NCBI GenBank assembly: GCA_003243965.1
Contig: QHBO01000048.1
Coordinates: 1 to 64,000, forward strand
Direction: 5' to 3'
Source: Chloroflexota bacterium
Lineage (GTDB): Bacteria; Chloroflexota; Limnocylindria; QHBO01
Length of the DNA stretch: 64,000 nucleotides
In this document: positions 51,222 through 60,282 of the stretch, one piece after another
How positions within the stretch are numbered: the first letter of the stretch is position 1
Layout of the letters: the number at the start of each line of letters is the position of its first letter
Position numbers and translations under genes: made by a program
The notes under the pieces: generated by a model
The model's input: the letters and a program-made list of their open reading frames with translations, nothing else
What the model was told of the DNA's origin: nothing
The model's database searches: none

Positions 51222-52847
51222 CTAGCGGTCTCCATCCAGGCGCAGGTAGGCCGCCAACCCGGCCATGCCGCCTTCGCGCCCGTAGCCGGATTCCTTGTAG
51301 CCGCCGAACGGGGAGGTGGGGTCGAAGCGGTTGAAGGTGTTGGCCCACACCACGCCCGCACGCATGGCCGCGATCATCTTGAAGATCCGGCTGCCCTTAT
51401 CGGTCCAGATCCCGGCCGAGAGGCCGTACGGGGTGTTGTTCGCCTTCTCGATCGCCTCCTCGGGCGTCCGGAAGGTGAGCACCGACAGCACCGGGCCGAA
51501 GATCTCCTCCTGGGCGATCCGATGGCTCTGGCTCACGCCGGTGAACAACGTGGGGCGGAAGAAATAGCCGCGGGCGGGGAGCTGGCAGTCCGACTGGAAG
51601 ATCTCGGCGCCCTCCGCTATCCCCGACTCGACCAGCTCCTGCACCTTTGCCAACTGGCCGGCCGAGTTGATGGCGCCGACATCGGTGTTCTTGTCGAGCG
51701 GGTCGCCGACGCGCAGCGTGCCCAGTCGGTTCTTCAGCTTGTCGAGGAGCGGCTCGTAGACCGATTCCTGGACGAAGAGGCGCGATCCGGCGCAGCACAC
51801 CTCGCCCTGGTTGAAGTAGATGCCGTTGATGATGCCCTCGATCGCCTGGTCGAGCGGCGCGTCGTCGAAGACGATGTTGGCGGCCTTGCCGCCGAGCTCC
51901 AGGGTCAGCTTCTTGTCGGTTCCCGCCACGGCCCGGGCGATCATCTTGCCGACCACCGTCGAGCCGGTGAACGCCACCTTGCTGACCGATGGGTGGCTCA
52001 CCAGCTCCATCCCGATCTCCCCCGGGCCGGTGATGATGTTCACCACGCCCGGAGGGAGCTCCGCCTGGCGGACCACGTCCGCGAACAGGTACGCGGTGAG
52101 CGGGGTGGTGGACGCCGGCTTGAGCACCACCGTGTTACCCGCCGCGAGCGCCGGCGCGATCTTCCAGGCCAGCATCAGCAGCGGGAAGTTCCAGGGGATC
52201 ACCTGCGCCGCAACGCCGAGCGACCGCGGCCGCTGGTTCGGGAACGCGTACTCGAGCTTGTCTGCCCAGCCGGCGTAGTAGAAGAAATGCGCCGCGGCGA
52301 GCGGCACGTCGACGTCGCGGCTCTCCTTGATCGGCTTCCCGGAGTTGAGCGTCTCGATCACCGCGAACTCGCGGCTCCGCTCCTGGAGGATGCGCGCGAC
52401 GCGGTACAGGTACTTGGCCCGCTCACTGCCGGGCAGTCGCGACCACGTGGTCTCGTATGCCCGTCGGGCGGTGGTCACCGCACGGTCAACATCCCTCTTT
52501 GAGGCGAGTGCGACCCGCGCCAGCGGCTCCTCGGTGGCCGGGTTGATCACCTCGAACGTGCGCCTCGGCTTGGACGGCGCGAACTCGTTCCCGATGAACA
52601 GCCCGTATTCGCGCTGGATCCGGATGTGGTCGGTGGCCTCGGGGGCCGGCGCGTACTCCCAGAGCGCGGCACCGGTGGCGGCGAGGCCCCACGATGCCGC
52701 CGTGCCGGAGGTCGGCTGCTGCGCGACAGCGGCAGTCCTGCGTCGCGTCGCGGTCGACGGCGGGCGGATCACGTCGGAGGACCCCGGTGACCGAGAGGCG
52801 CCGGGCGCGGGGCGCGCGCGCGGGCGCGACTTCTTTGTGACAGCCAT
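51222..52847 (-). CDS. Aldehyde dehydrogenase, NAD(P)-dependent
   Basis: Full-length ALDH of 541 residues oxidising an aldehyde to its acid. The family motifs are intact: PWNFPLLMLAWKIAPALAAG, GSTVVGKMIA, LELGGKAANIVFDDA (general base Glu), and NQGEVCCAGSRL with the catalytic Cys. An N-terminal extension of about 80 residues is Arg/Pro/Ala-rich and looks disordered. The start is placed by a GATAAT hexamer 9 bases upstream. It forms an operon with the truncated ALDH. The closest architectural comparison is the catalytic half of ALDH16; the substrate is unknown. Confidence 0.93.
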   Translation of the reverse strand: MAVTKKSRPRARPAPGASRSPGSSDVIRPPSTATRRRTAAVAQQPTSGTAASWGLAATGAALWEYAPAPEATDHIRIQREYGLFIGNEFAPSKPRRTFEVINPATEEPLARVALASKRDVDRAVTTARRAYETTWSRLPGSERAKYLYRVARILQERSREFAVIETLNSGKPIKESRDVDVPLAAAHFFYYAGWADKLEYAFPNQRPRSLGVAAQVIPWNFPLLMLAWKIAPALAAGNTVVLKPASTTPLTAYLFADVVRQAELPPGVVNIITGPGEIGMELVSHPSVSKVAFTGSTVVGKMIARAVAGTDKKLTLELGGKAANIVFDDAPLDQAIEGIINGIYFNQGEVCCAGSRLFVQESVYEPLLDKLKNRLGTLRVGDPLDKNTDVGAINSAGQLAKVQELVESGIAEGAEIFQSDCQLPARGYFFRPTLFTGVSQSHRIAQEEIFGPVLSVLTFRTPEEAIEKANNTPYGLSAGIWTDKGSRIFKMIAAMRAGVVWANTFNRFDPTSPFGGYKESGYGREGGMAGLAAYLRLDGDR

Positions 52848-52856
52848 GAGGGCGGA

Positions 52857-52862
52857 ATTATC
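52857..52862 (-). promoter_or_regulatory. -10 hexamer GATAAT, ALDH operon
   Basis: GATAAT lies 9 bases before the ATG at 52847. Confidence 0.5.
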
Positions 52863-52945
52863 GCACGCGTGTTCGACCGCACCGCGATTCCTCCACCGGG
52901 GGCTACCCGCCCGGCGACGCGCGACACCGCCAACGCCCGGCGGGC

Positions 52946-52951
52946 TACCAT
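52946..52951 (+). promoter_or_regulatory. -10 hexamer TACCAT, CapA gene
   Basis: TACCAT, preceded by GGGC, lies 7 bases before the ATG at 52959. An ATG inside the hexamer is not usable. Confidence 0.5.
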
Positions 52952-52958
52952 GCGGGCG

Positions 52959-54569
52959 ATGCGCCGCGCTTCCGTTCGAGGCCGCCTTCGAGGTTGGTCT
53001 CCATTGCTCCTGGTGCTGCTGGCGCTCTTCATTGCCGCGTGCAGCGCCTCGACGCCCCGGCCGAGTGGCAACTCCGGGGTGCCGCGCCAGACCGGCGTCC
53101 CCGGTACCCCTCCGGGCGCCACAACGAGCCCGACGGTCGCCACCCCCGCACCGACCGGCTCTCCTGGGCAGTCCCGATTCCCGCTCGCGGTGGTCACCGG
53201 CTTTACCAACCTGAAGGACGCGGTGACCGTGGCCGAGCTCGCGCAGCTCGCCAGATCGGGCAGGATCTTCACGCCGTGTGATGTGGCCATCGTTCAGCCG
53301 GCCGACCTCGCCGTCAGCGGCGGCAGCTGCCTGCCCGCGAACCAGATCGCGAGCCGAATCGCGGGCGAACCGGGCGCCATCGGTCTGTTGCCGCCCGGGC
53401 TCGTTGAGGTCAAGACCAAGGTCCTGCCGGTCGATGGCGCCGACCTCTTCGGTTCCGCGCAGGCCCGCTCGCGCCCGTACCCGATCATCGGTACCTCGAC
53501 GGTGCTGCCGCCGGCCGCGACCTCCTACGACGCCGCGAACATCCGGACGCTGATGAGCGTCGGCGAAAGCTGTCCGGACCGTGGGGTCGCGCAGCAGGCG
53601 ATCACCCTCGGCCGGGGCTGGGGCTGGGTGTTCGGCGGCGGGACCGCGCGCTACCTCGACATCCGCCCCAACCCGGCGCCACCCGGGCACGTCGGCAACG
53701 GTTTTAACGTCGCCGATATCCAGCCCACCGGCAACGCGGGGGCGCTGTGGAAGATGATCGGTGCGGCCGACTTCACCGTGGAGGACTTCGAGTGCCCGGT
53801 GGTCAGCAACTGGCGGGTGAACGAGGGGCTCAGCTTCGGCATCGATCCGCGCGTGCTGGGCTACATGAAGCGCGGCGGCACCGACACTGTGATCCTGGCC
53901 AACAACCACCAGACCGATCAGGGCATCGGCGGTCTGCTGGAGTCGCTTGGACATTTCGCCGATGCGGGCATCCTGCAGGCTGGCGCCGGTCGCGACCTCG
54001 CGCAGGCACTCGCGCCGGCGGTGTATGACGCCCACGGGCTGAGGTTCGCGGTGGTCGGCTGGAACATCGTGCCGGGCGTCGTGGCGGCGGGTCCCAACCA
54101 GCCCGGGGTCGCCTGGATGACCGATGCGAACATCCGCGAATCGGTCCGCCTCGCTCGCGCCGCCGGCGACGTGGTGGTCTGCATGCCGCAGTGGGGCTTC
54201 CCCGAGTACCACGTCGCGCTCCAGCCGGAGGACCGCGCGATCCAGCAGCAGCTTATCGACGCCGGGTGCGACGTCATCCTGGGACACGGCCCGCACTGGG
54301 CCGGCGAGATCGACCTCTTCCGCCGCACCGACGGCGGCGTCCTGTTCAGCATCTACGGCCACGGCAACTTCCTCTTCGGCCAGGACTGGGCCCAGGAATC
54401 GCAGGAGGGCGTTCTACCGGAGCTGACCTTCAGCGGCACGCGACTGGTCAACGTCCGCCTCCACCCGTACGCCATGTATCTGCAGGCGCAGGCGAACTTG
54501 ACCGATCCGCAGGGTGACGGCCGGTACGTCCTGCGGCGGGTCCTCGGAGTGTCCCGGCTGGCCTACTGA
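52959..54569 (+). CDS. CapA-family lipoprotein
   Basis: A 536-residue exported protein: signal peptide with lipobox (LALFIAACS), Pro/Ser/Thr-rich spacer, a region resembling periplasmic substrate-binding sequence (residues about 75-190), and a C-terminal CapA (PgsA-like) metallophosphoesterase-fold domain. CapA motifs are visible as DFTVEDFECPVVSNW, VILANNHQTDQGIGGLLESL, FAVVGWN and VILGHGPHWAGEI. CapA proteins take part in poly-gamma-glutamate synthesis or anchoring, but no capB or capC is nearby. The start is leaderless and gives a complete lipoprotein signal. Confidence 0.88.
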   Translation: MRRASVRGRLRGWSPLLLVLLALFIAACSASTPRPSGNSGVPRQTGVPGTPPGATTSPTVATPAPTGSPGQSRFPLAVVTGFTNLKDAVTVAELAQLARSGRIFTPCDVAIVQPADLAVSGGSCLPANQIASRIAGEPGAIGLLPPGLVEVKTKVLPVDGADLFGSAQARSRPYPIIGTSTVLPPAATSYDAANIRTLMSVGESCPDRGVAQQAITLGRGWGWVFGGGTARYLDIRPNPAPPGHVGNGFNVADIQPTGNAGALWKMIGAADFTVEDFECPVVSNWRVNEGLSFGIDPRVLGYMKRGGTDTVILANNHQTDQGIGGLLESLGHFADAGILQAGAGRDLAQALAPAVYDAHGLRFAVVGWNIVPGVVAAGPNQPGVAWMTDANIRESVRLARAAGDVVVCMPQWGFPEYHVALQPEDRAIQQQLIDAGCDVILGHGPHWAGEIDLFRRTDGGVLFSIYGHGNFLFGQDWAQESQEGVLPELTFSGTRLVNVRLHPYAMYLQAQANLTDPQGDGRYVLRRVLGVSRLAY

Positions 54570-54636
54570 GTGCACCGCGGCTACGCCACGGCTGCGCCAC
54601 CAACGTGCCGCCGCGCCTCCTCTGCGCCCCGCCCCG

Positions 54637-55788
54637 CTACCGGCCTCTGGGGCGCCACCCGTCGATCAGCTCCAGGCCCCGCTCCACCGGAAAGCCGTGG
54701 AGCACGTGCCCGTCGCGACCCGTCACCGTGTCAGCCTGGAAGAGGGCATTCAACGCCGCCTCCTCGGTCGCCTCAGCCACGGCCTCGAAGAGCCGATCGA
54801 ACGGCGAGCCCTGCGTCCAGAACTGGCCCTCCACAATCACCTCGATCGGATGGGCGGCGGCCGGCGTCGTGCGCGGGATGCGGTTCGCGGTCGAGAAGGC
54901 GATGAAGATCTCGCCGCTGCCGTCGTTGCCGACCGACCCGGTGCGCCCCAGCCCAACATCCACGCGGCGCGCCAGGCGGCGTAGCTGCCCCGGATGGAGC
55001 GGCGCATCGGTGGCCACCACCCCGATGCACGAACCCTCGTGATGCCGGACCGGCATCAGGTTGTCGATCAGCCTGCCGACCGGGACGCCGAGCACCTGCA
55101 GCTGGTGCCGCGTGCCGTAATTCGTCTGGAGCAGGACGCCGACCGTGAACGTCGAGCCGCCGATCTCGACCAGGCGCGACGCCGTACCGATGCCGCCCTT
55201 GAAGTCGAACAGCTGCGTCCCGGTGCCGGCACCCACGGCGCCCTCCTGCACCGGACCGGTCGCGGCGTCATCGAGCGCCGCCCACACGTCCTCGCGGGTC
55301 ACGCCGAAGGCGCGGTTGTCGCTCAGGAAGCCGTCATCGGTCTCGGCCACCACCGGGATGACCACGTCCACGTCGAGCATCTCGCTGTCGCGTTCCACGA
55401 GGTAGCGGACCGTGGCGTCGTAGGCGAGACCGATGTGGGTTGTATCGGTCAGGACGATGGGCGAGCCGAGCAGCCCCCACTCGTCGATGACCAGGTTGGC
55501 GGTCATCTCGCCGTAGCCGTTGAAGGTGGACGTGGCCGCGTACAGGCGCTCGCGGAAGAGGTCGCCGGGATGCGGCCACACCGCGGTCACGCCGCTGCGC
55601 AGCACCGGCCCATCGCCCGGCTCGCCATCCGACCCGCCAGCGCCCGACTCCCCACGCCACACCGTGCGGTGGCCGACGCGCACGCCGGCGACGTCGGTGA
55701 TCGCGTTGAGCGGCCCGGTCGGCAGCGCGCCGACGATCAGGCCAAGATCCCGGACGCGCCGGCGCCCGGCACCGCCATCGGTCATCAA
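54637..55788 (-). CDS. P1-family aminopeptidase (DmpA-like, D-Ala-specific type)
   Basis: A 383-residue N-terminal-nucleophile hydrolase of the S58/DmpA family. The precursor self-cleaves before a Ser: the segment HHEGSCIGVVATDAPL contains the Gly-Ser junction, and earlier motifs (NAITDVAGVRVGH, STFNGYGEMTANLVIDEWG, NRAFGVTREDVWAAL) match the family. DmpA homologs release N-terminal D- or L-Ala or beta-amino acids. It is the third gene of an operon with an M55 D-aminopeptidase and an APC permease, 7 bases behind the permease. Confidence 0.9.
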   Translation of the reverse strand: MMTDGGAGRRRVRDLGLIVGALPTGPLNAITDVAGVRVGHRTVWRGESGAGGSDGEPGDGPVLRSGVTAVWPHPGDLFRERLYAATSTFNGYGEMTANLVIDEWGLLGSPIVLTDTTHIGLAYDATVRYLVERDSEMLDVDVVIPVVAETDDGFLSDNRAFGVTREDVWAALDDAATGPVQEGAVGAGTGTQLFDFKGGIGTASRLVEIGGSTFTVGVLLQTNYGTRHQLQVLGVPVGRLIDNLMPVRHHEGSCIGVVATDAPLHPGQLRRLARRVDVGLGRTGSVGNDGSGEIFIAFSTANRIPRTTPAAAHPIEVIVEGQFWTQGSPFDRLFEAVAEATEEAALNALFQADTVTGRDGHVLHGFPVERGLELIDGWRPRGR

Positions 55789-55795
55789 CGCCGCC

Positions 55796-57235
55796 CTACT
55801 CGAGCGGTGCGGAACGCGGCGACGGATCGGTTGACGGCAGTGCGCCCATGGTCCAGTAGCGATCCTTCCGCGGTGCCAGGAAGGCGAAGTAGTAGATCAG
55901 CCCGACGACGGTGATGCCGCCCACGATCAGCAGGTCCGTCGTCTTCTGCTGGGTGATGGCGATCCCCGTCCCGACCAGGGCGATGATCGGCGGCACCGGC
56001 CACAGCGGCATGCGCCACGGCCGCGCCAGATCGGGCTGGCGAATGCGGCTGACCAGCGCCGAGATGGCGATCAGGAAGTAGAGCAGGATCAGCAGCACGG
56101 CGGTGAAGGTGACTACCGTCAGCAGGCTCGATTGCAGGCACAGGATGGTCGCCAGGCCGCCGGTGATGATCGTCGCCACCCACGGGGTCCGGAACCGCGG
56201 ATTGACCGATGCGATCGCGTTGCTGATCGGTCCGGACCAGGCCCGGTCGCGGCCGCTGGACCACACGATCCGTGAGAACTGGAGCGTGATCGCCAGCGAC
56301 GCGTTGAAGATGGCGATGATCGCGCCGTAGGTGATGACGTTCACGAACGTGTCGCCGAACGCGGAGCGGGCGACATCGGTCAGCGGCGTGGCTGAGCCCA
56401 GGAAGGCGGGCAGGTTGGGGGCGCCGAAGACGACGGCGATGAACGGCACCAGCTCGAAGATGATCCCGATCAGCGCGGCGGTGATCACCGCCTGGCCGAC
56501 GTGCGACGCAGAGCCCTGCGTCTCCTCGCTGAAGTTGATGGCGCTGTCGTAGCCGTTGACCGAGAACATGGCGGTCGCCACGGCGGTGAAGATCAGCGCG
56601 ATGCCGACTGCGCTGCCATCCGGCAGGACCGGGCTGGTCAGGATGCTGAGCGGCTGGTGCCAGTGCGTGAAGCCGGCCAGCGCCAGCACGACGACCACGA
56701 TCAGCTCGAGCAGCAGGAAGAAGCCGGTCAGCACCGCGTTGAAGTTGATCTTCAGCAGGGCGAGAACCGTGACCGTGATCATGATCGCGGCCGCGGCCAG
56801 GTTCGACGGGATGCCGGGGTTGAGCGCCTGGACGTAGATACCGATGCCGATCGCCACGCTGGCCGGCAGGAAGATCGCCTGACCGATGTAATCGAGCAGC
56901 GCCAGGAACCCGACCGGTCGTCCGAGCACACGGGTCACGATCGAGTACAGGCCGCCGGCCACGGGGAACATCGAGCCGAGCTCGGCCATGCACAGCGCCA
57001 CGCTGATCGCGATGAAGCAGCCGAGCAGGTAGGCCCACAGCGACCCGCTGCCCGCGACGGCGATGACCACCGGACCGATGACCAGCAGCGACGCGGTGGG
57101 CGTGATGTCCGAGACGACGAGGGCCAGGTTGCCGAGGACGCTGACCGCCCGCGACAGCTCCTGCCGATACCCGAACGAGGTCAGCAGCGCCTCGCCCGCA
57201 ACGTGCTCTTCCCCACCAACCGGTCGCTGTGCCAT
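55796..57235 (-). CDS. APC-family amino acid permease
   Basis: A 479-residue secondary transporter with twelve predicted membrane helices. The APC signature region SVLGNLALVVSDITPTASLL is followed by CMAELGSMFPVAGGLYSIVT, the conserved substrate-path helix. The start has a GGAGGACACGAG ribosome binding site. Flanked by an M55 D-aminopeptidase and a DmpA-type peptidase in one operon, it probably imports the peptide or the amino acids they release. The C-terminus after the last helix is short and cytosolic. Confidence 0.91.
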   Translation of the reverse strand: MAQRPVGGEEHVAGEALLTSFGYRQELSRAVSVLGNLALVVSDITPTASLLVIGPVVIAVAGSGSLWAYLLGCFIAISVALCMAELGSMFPVAGGLYSIVTRVLGRPVGFLALLDYIGQAIFLPASVAIGIGIYVQALNPGIPSNLAAAAIMITVTVLALLKINFNAVLTGFFLLLELIVVVVLALAGFTHWHQPLSILTSPVLPDGSAVGIALIFTAVATAMFSVNGYDSAINFSEETQGSASHVGQAVITAALIGIIFELVPFIAVVFGAPNLPAFLGSATPLTDVARSAFGDTFVNVITYGAIIAIFNASLAITLQFSRIVWSSGRDRAWSGPISNAIASVNPRFRTPWVATIITGGLATILCLQSSLLTVVTFTAVLLILLYFLIAISALVSRIRQPDLARPWRMPLWPVPPIIALVGTGIAITQQKTTDLLIVGGITVVGLIYYFAFLAPRKDRYWTMGALPSTDPSPRSAPLE

Positions 57236-57287
57236 CTCGTGTCCTCCGTGATGTGGTGGTGCGTGGTGCTCCCGCGGTGGAACCGCC

Positions 57288-58130
57288 TCAGCCGTAGACC
57301 TCGTCGCTCGCGCTCCAGCCGAGCAGGATGACGCTGAACAATCCGCGCCAGGCGGAGAGCGCGTCGTCGCCGGTGAAGGACACGATCCGCGGGCTCGGCC
57401 GCGTGGCGCCGGGCACCAGCGCACCCATCAGCGCCTCGCTGGTCGAGGTGAACTCGACCTCGTAGGTGATCGGCAGTTCCAGCTTCATCGGGGTGAAGGC
57501 CCGCTCGGCGGCACGCCGCGTCGCCCGCTCGGCCGCAGCGCGGATGCCGGCCCGGCTGCGCTCCAGACCGATGCAGCGCGCGGTCCATCGGTCCACCGCG
57601 TACTTGGTGACCGCCACCTCCACGTCACCGAGGCTGTCGCGAGCCTCCGCCACGAAGGCGTCGTCGCCGGTGACCAGCGAGATCGCCTTGCCGTGGTGCG
57701 CGGCGATGGTGGCGTTGATGTCGAGCTCCCCCGCCGGCCGCCCGTTGAGCCGGATCTCGATCATCTCGCGGCCGATCATCGTCTCGTTGGCGACGCCATC
57801 GGAGTGGCCGACCTTGGCGTGGTAGCCCACGCAGAACACCGTATCGATGTCGTCGTCCACCCCGTGCATCATGCACAGCGGCTTGTGGAAGCCGCGCACC
57901 AGGTCGGCCCGGGGGTCCAGCTCCTCGATGAGCAGGTTGTTCATCCCCCAGTGCGAGTCGTTGACGATGATCTCGGTGGCACCGCCGGCCACGGCTCCCT
58001 CGATGGCTGCGTTGACGTCCGCGGTCATCAGGTGCTGGAAACGGCCATAGCCGGACCTGCCGCGGACCAGCTCATCGCTGCTGGTGATGCCGCTGATCCC
58101 TTCGCCGTCGGCGGAGATGAGAACCTTCAC
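57288..58130 (-). CDS. M55-family D-aminopeptidase (DppA-like)
   Basis: A 280-residue zinc D-aminopeptidase of the DppA family. The N-terminal VKVLISADGEGISGITSSDE is the M55 signature (usually MKVYISxDMEG), and IIVNDSHWGMNNLLIEEL, VFCVGYHAKVGHSDGVANET and LNGRPAGELDINA are further conserved blocks with zinc and catalytic residues. The GTG start is taken from that signature; a longer start at 58190 is possible. Heading an operon with an APC permease and DmpA-like peptidase, it probably degrades D-amino acid peptides such as muropeptides. Confidence 0.9.
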   Translation of the reverse strand: MKVLISADGEGISGITSSDELVRGRSGYGRFQHLMTADVNAAIEGAVAGGATEIIVNDSHWGMNNLLIEELDPRADLVRGFHKPLCMMHGVDDDIDTVFCVGYHAKVGHSDGVANETMIGREMIEIRLNGRPAGELDINATIAAHHGKAISLVTGDDAFVAEARDSLGDVEVAVTKYAVDRWTARCIGLERSRAGIRAAAERATRRAAERAFTPMKLELPITYEVEFTSTSEALMGALVPGATRPSPRIVSFTGDDALSAWRGLFSVILLGWSASDEVYG

Positions 58131-58488
58131 GATCGGGTTGCTCGCGGTGTCGTGCGGTGCCCCCACCGTGGCGCTCACCCTCGAGCGCATTTCCCCACCA
58201 TGGCGCGCGACGGGGAAGCGGCTGCGGGATCTGGGCGTGTCCGGGCGCCGATTCCGGTCGAAGCGCACATTGTGCGAGAGCGCCCGCGGCTCGGTCAACG
58301 GCGAGTTTCGCCGCATCGCTGGTTCCCCCCGCATCGCGAGGCCGATCCCGAGCGTGGAAGAGACCGTCGCGTGGTGGCCAGCCGGCTCGCGCTCGGCCCC
58401 GCGGTTCGCTCCACCCTGTTCGTCGGTCGTAAGGCCAGCCTGGCGAGCATCGGTGGCCCGAAGCCCCGCTCCCTGGTCCGGGTCAACC
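58131..58488. other. 358-base intergenic region
   Basis: Lies between the helicase gene end and the M55 gene start, both on the minus strand. Only regulatory-looking sequence was found: a 13-base palindrome at 58264-58276. No coding sequence of credible composition was seen on either strand. Confidence 0.4.
58264..58276. promoter_or_regulatory. Palindrome CGCACA-T-TGTGCG, operator candidate
   Basis: 6-bp perfect arms lie 134 bases upstream of the M55 GTG. On the minus strand it contains CACAAT, a possible -10, so a repressor site overlapping a promoter is plausible. Confidence 0.35.
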
Positions 58489-60282
58489 TCAAGCCGGCGC
58501 GCCCCGCTCCACCGACTCCGAGCCGATGACGACCAGGTGCGACCTCGCCCGCGTAGCACCGACGTACACCAGACCGGCCAGTTGCTCCGCCGGCACGCCG
58601 CCGTCGAGCTCAGCGAGGACGACGACCGGCGACTCCAGGCCCTTGAAGCGGTGGATGGTCGCGACCCGCACCTCGGAGCGGCCGGTGGGCAGCGGGTTGA
58701 CGGCGCCATCGAGACCGTACTCGGGCATCAGCCGATAGGGCCACAGTTCGACCGGGGAGCCATCGGCGTTCATCAGCCACGAGCGACCCCGCCGGCGCGG
58801 GGTGAGCACCACCAGGTCGGCGGCGGCGACTCCGCCGGCATCGATCAGTTGACGCAGGGCGCGGAGCACCGCGCGACGGCAGGCATCGCCGTCGCCATCG
58901 GGGTAGCGGAAGACCTCGACTGGGCGGCCGTGCGGGCCAAGCGCCTGGGCCGCAACGCCATCGGTGCCATCGGTGCCATCGGCGCTTGCATCAGCATCGG
59001 GCTGTGGGGCGGCGTAGCGGGCGGCGAACTCGTGGATGGCCCGGGTGGTGCGACGGTTCTCGGTCAGGTGGTAGCGCGGCACGTCGTCTGGCAGGAGCAC
59101 GCCGAGCTCGGCGGGCTGGCGGGCGTGATAGAGGTCCTGGTTGGCGTCGCCGAAGACGTACATGATCCCGCGCGCCCGGTCGCCGAGCAGGTCCAGGAGC
59201 GGGAGCCACCAGAGCGCGTCGATGTCCTGAGCCTCGTCGACCACGATCGCATCGTAGCGTGGCTGCGGGACGACCTTCAGGGCGCGGTCCAGCACGTCGG
59301 GCAGGCTGTTGAAGTAGGCCCGGGTCGGCGTCCGCGAGGCACCGATGATCCCCGCCCGCTGGCCGAACCGCTCCGCGAGCGCGTGGAAGGTGCTGACCGT
59401 CACGCCCGGGGTCTGACCGATGGAGGCGGCCAGGTGCTGGGAGAGCGGCCGGTTGAAGCACGTGAGCAGCACCTCGAAGCCCTGGCGCGCGAGGCGTCGA
59501 GCCTTCTCCGCGGCGAGCAACGTCTTGCCGGAGCCGGCCACGCCCAGGATCAGCGCCCGCCGCTGGGAGCTGAGCAGGTCCAGGACGGCGAATTGCTGGT
59601 CCGAGAGGCGGATGATCGCCTCGTCGGCGGCGATGCCGACCGCGAGCGGCGACACGATCTCGATGTCGCGCGCCAGCAGCGTGTGCAGCGCCCGCATACC
59701 GATCTCTCCCGGCGCGCCGCCAGGGTGGTCCGGCCTCGCCTGCCACCAGGCGAAGATCTCGCGCAACCGGGCGTCCAGGCTCGTCGCGGAGCGGGTCGCG
59801 GAGCGGGTCGCGGGGCCGGTCGCACGGGCGGTCGCACGGGCGCTCGCCAGGTCGTCGGCGTCGATCACGATCTCCGGCGGGCCGTCCGGCACGAGCTGGC
59901 GCGGGTAGGCGGCATCCGGGAACGCGACAGCGCGGCAGAACCGGACCGAGTGGGCCGGCCACGCGGGGAGCCCCTCGCAGACCCGCCTCAGCGCGTACAC
60001 CTGGCGAGTGACCTGCGCGAAGGGGTCGTTGATCTCGTGCGCCGTGCCATTCCGGTCGACCGATTCCCATCGGCCGTTCACGCGTCGAACGCCGCCACCC
60101 TTGACCTCGATGACCATCACGCCCAGCTCCGGATGGGCCACCACCAGGTCCGCCTCGCCGTCAGCGGGCTCGCGGCCGGGCTGCTTCTCGAGCCAGGCTG
60201 CGTTGCGGTAGATGGCCCACGGGGCCGCGAGATGCGAGGTGAGGACGCCGGCGAGGCGCTCTTCAGCGTCAGACGCCGTCAT
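58489..60282 (-). CDS. NERD-domain nuclease fused to SF1 (UvrD-like) helicase
   Basis: A 597-residue protein. Residues about 20-130 form a NERD nuclease-related domain (ADGEADLVVAHPELGVMVIE followed by VKGGGVRR, keeping the Asp and ExK residues). A low-complexity Ala/Thr/Arg linker (encoded by 12-base repeats) precedes an SF1 helicase with Walker A LGVAGSGKTLLAAEKA, Walker B IVVDEAQDID, and late motifs TIHRFKGLESPVV and YVGATRARSHLVV. The ATG overlaps the PIN toxin stop (ATGA). Such fusions are found in DNA repair and antiphage loci; here it is coupled to a toxin-antitoxin pair. Confidence 0.88.
   Translation of the reverse strand: MTASDAEERLAGVLTSHLAAPWAIYRNAAWLEKQPGREPADGEADLVVAHPELGVMVIEVKGGGVRRVNGRWESVDRNGTAHEINDPFAQVTRQVYALRRVCEGLPAWPAHSVRFCRAVAFPDAAYPRQLVPDGPPEIVIDADDLASARATARATGPATRSATRSATSLDARLREIFAWWQARPDHPGGAPGEIGMRALHTLLARDIEIVSPLAVGIAADEAIIRLSDQQFAVLDLLSSQRRALILGVAGSGKTLLAAEKARRLARQGFEVLLTCFNRPLSQHLAASIGQTPGVTVSTFHALAERFGQRAGIIGASRTPTRAYFNSLPDVLDRALKVVPQPRYDAIVVDEAQDIDALWWLPLLDLLGDRARGIMYVFGDANQDLYHARQPAELGVLLPDDVPRYHLTENRRTTRAIHEFAARYAAPQPDADASADGTDGTDGVAAQALGPHGRPVEVFRYPDGDGDACRRAVLRALRQLIDAGGVAAADLVVLTPRRRGRSWLMNADGSPVELWPYRLMPEYGLDGAVNPLPTGRSEVRVATIHRFKGLESPVVVLAELDGGVPAEQLAGLVYVGATRARSHLVVIGSESVERGAPA
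58957..58983. repeat. Three 9-base tandem units in helicase gene
   Basis: GCCATCGGT occurs three times in tandem (last base variant), encoding a Gly/Thr/Asp loop in the helicase domain. Confidence 0.6.
59784..59843. repeat. Five 12-base tandem units in helicase gene
   Basis: Units of TCGCGGAGCGGG type (two identical, three diverged) are in frame and encode the Ala/Thr/Arg/Ser linker between the NERD and helicase domains. The copy number is likely variable among strains. Confidence 0.75.

Noticed and set aside
59784-59843. Tandem repeats considered as a CRISPR array
   Set aside because: Units are 12 bases, contiguous without spacers, and inside a coding frame.
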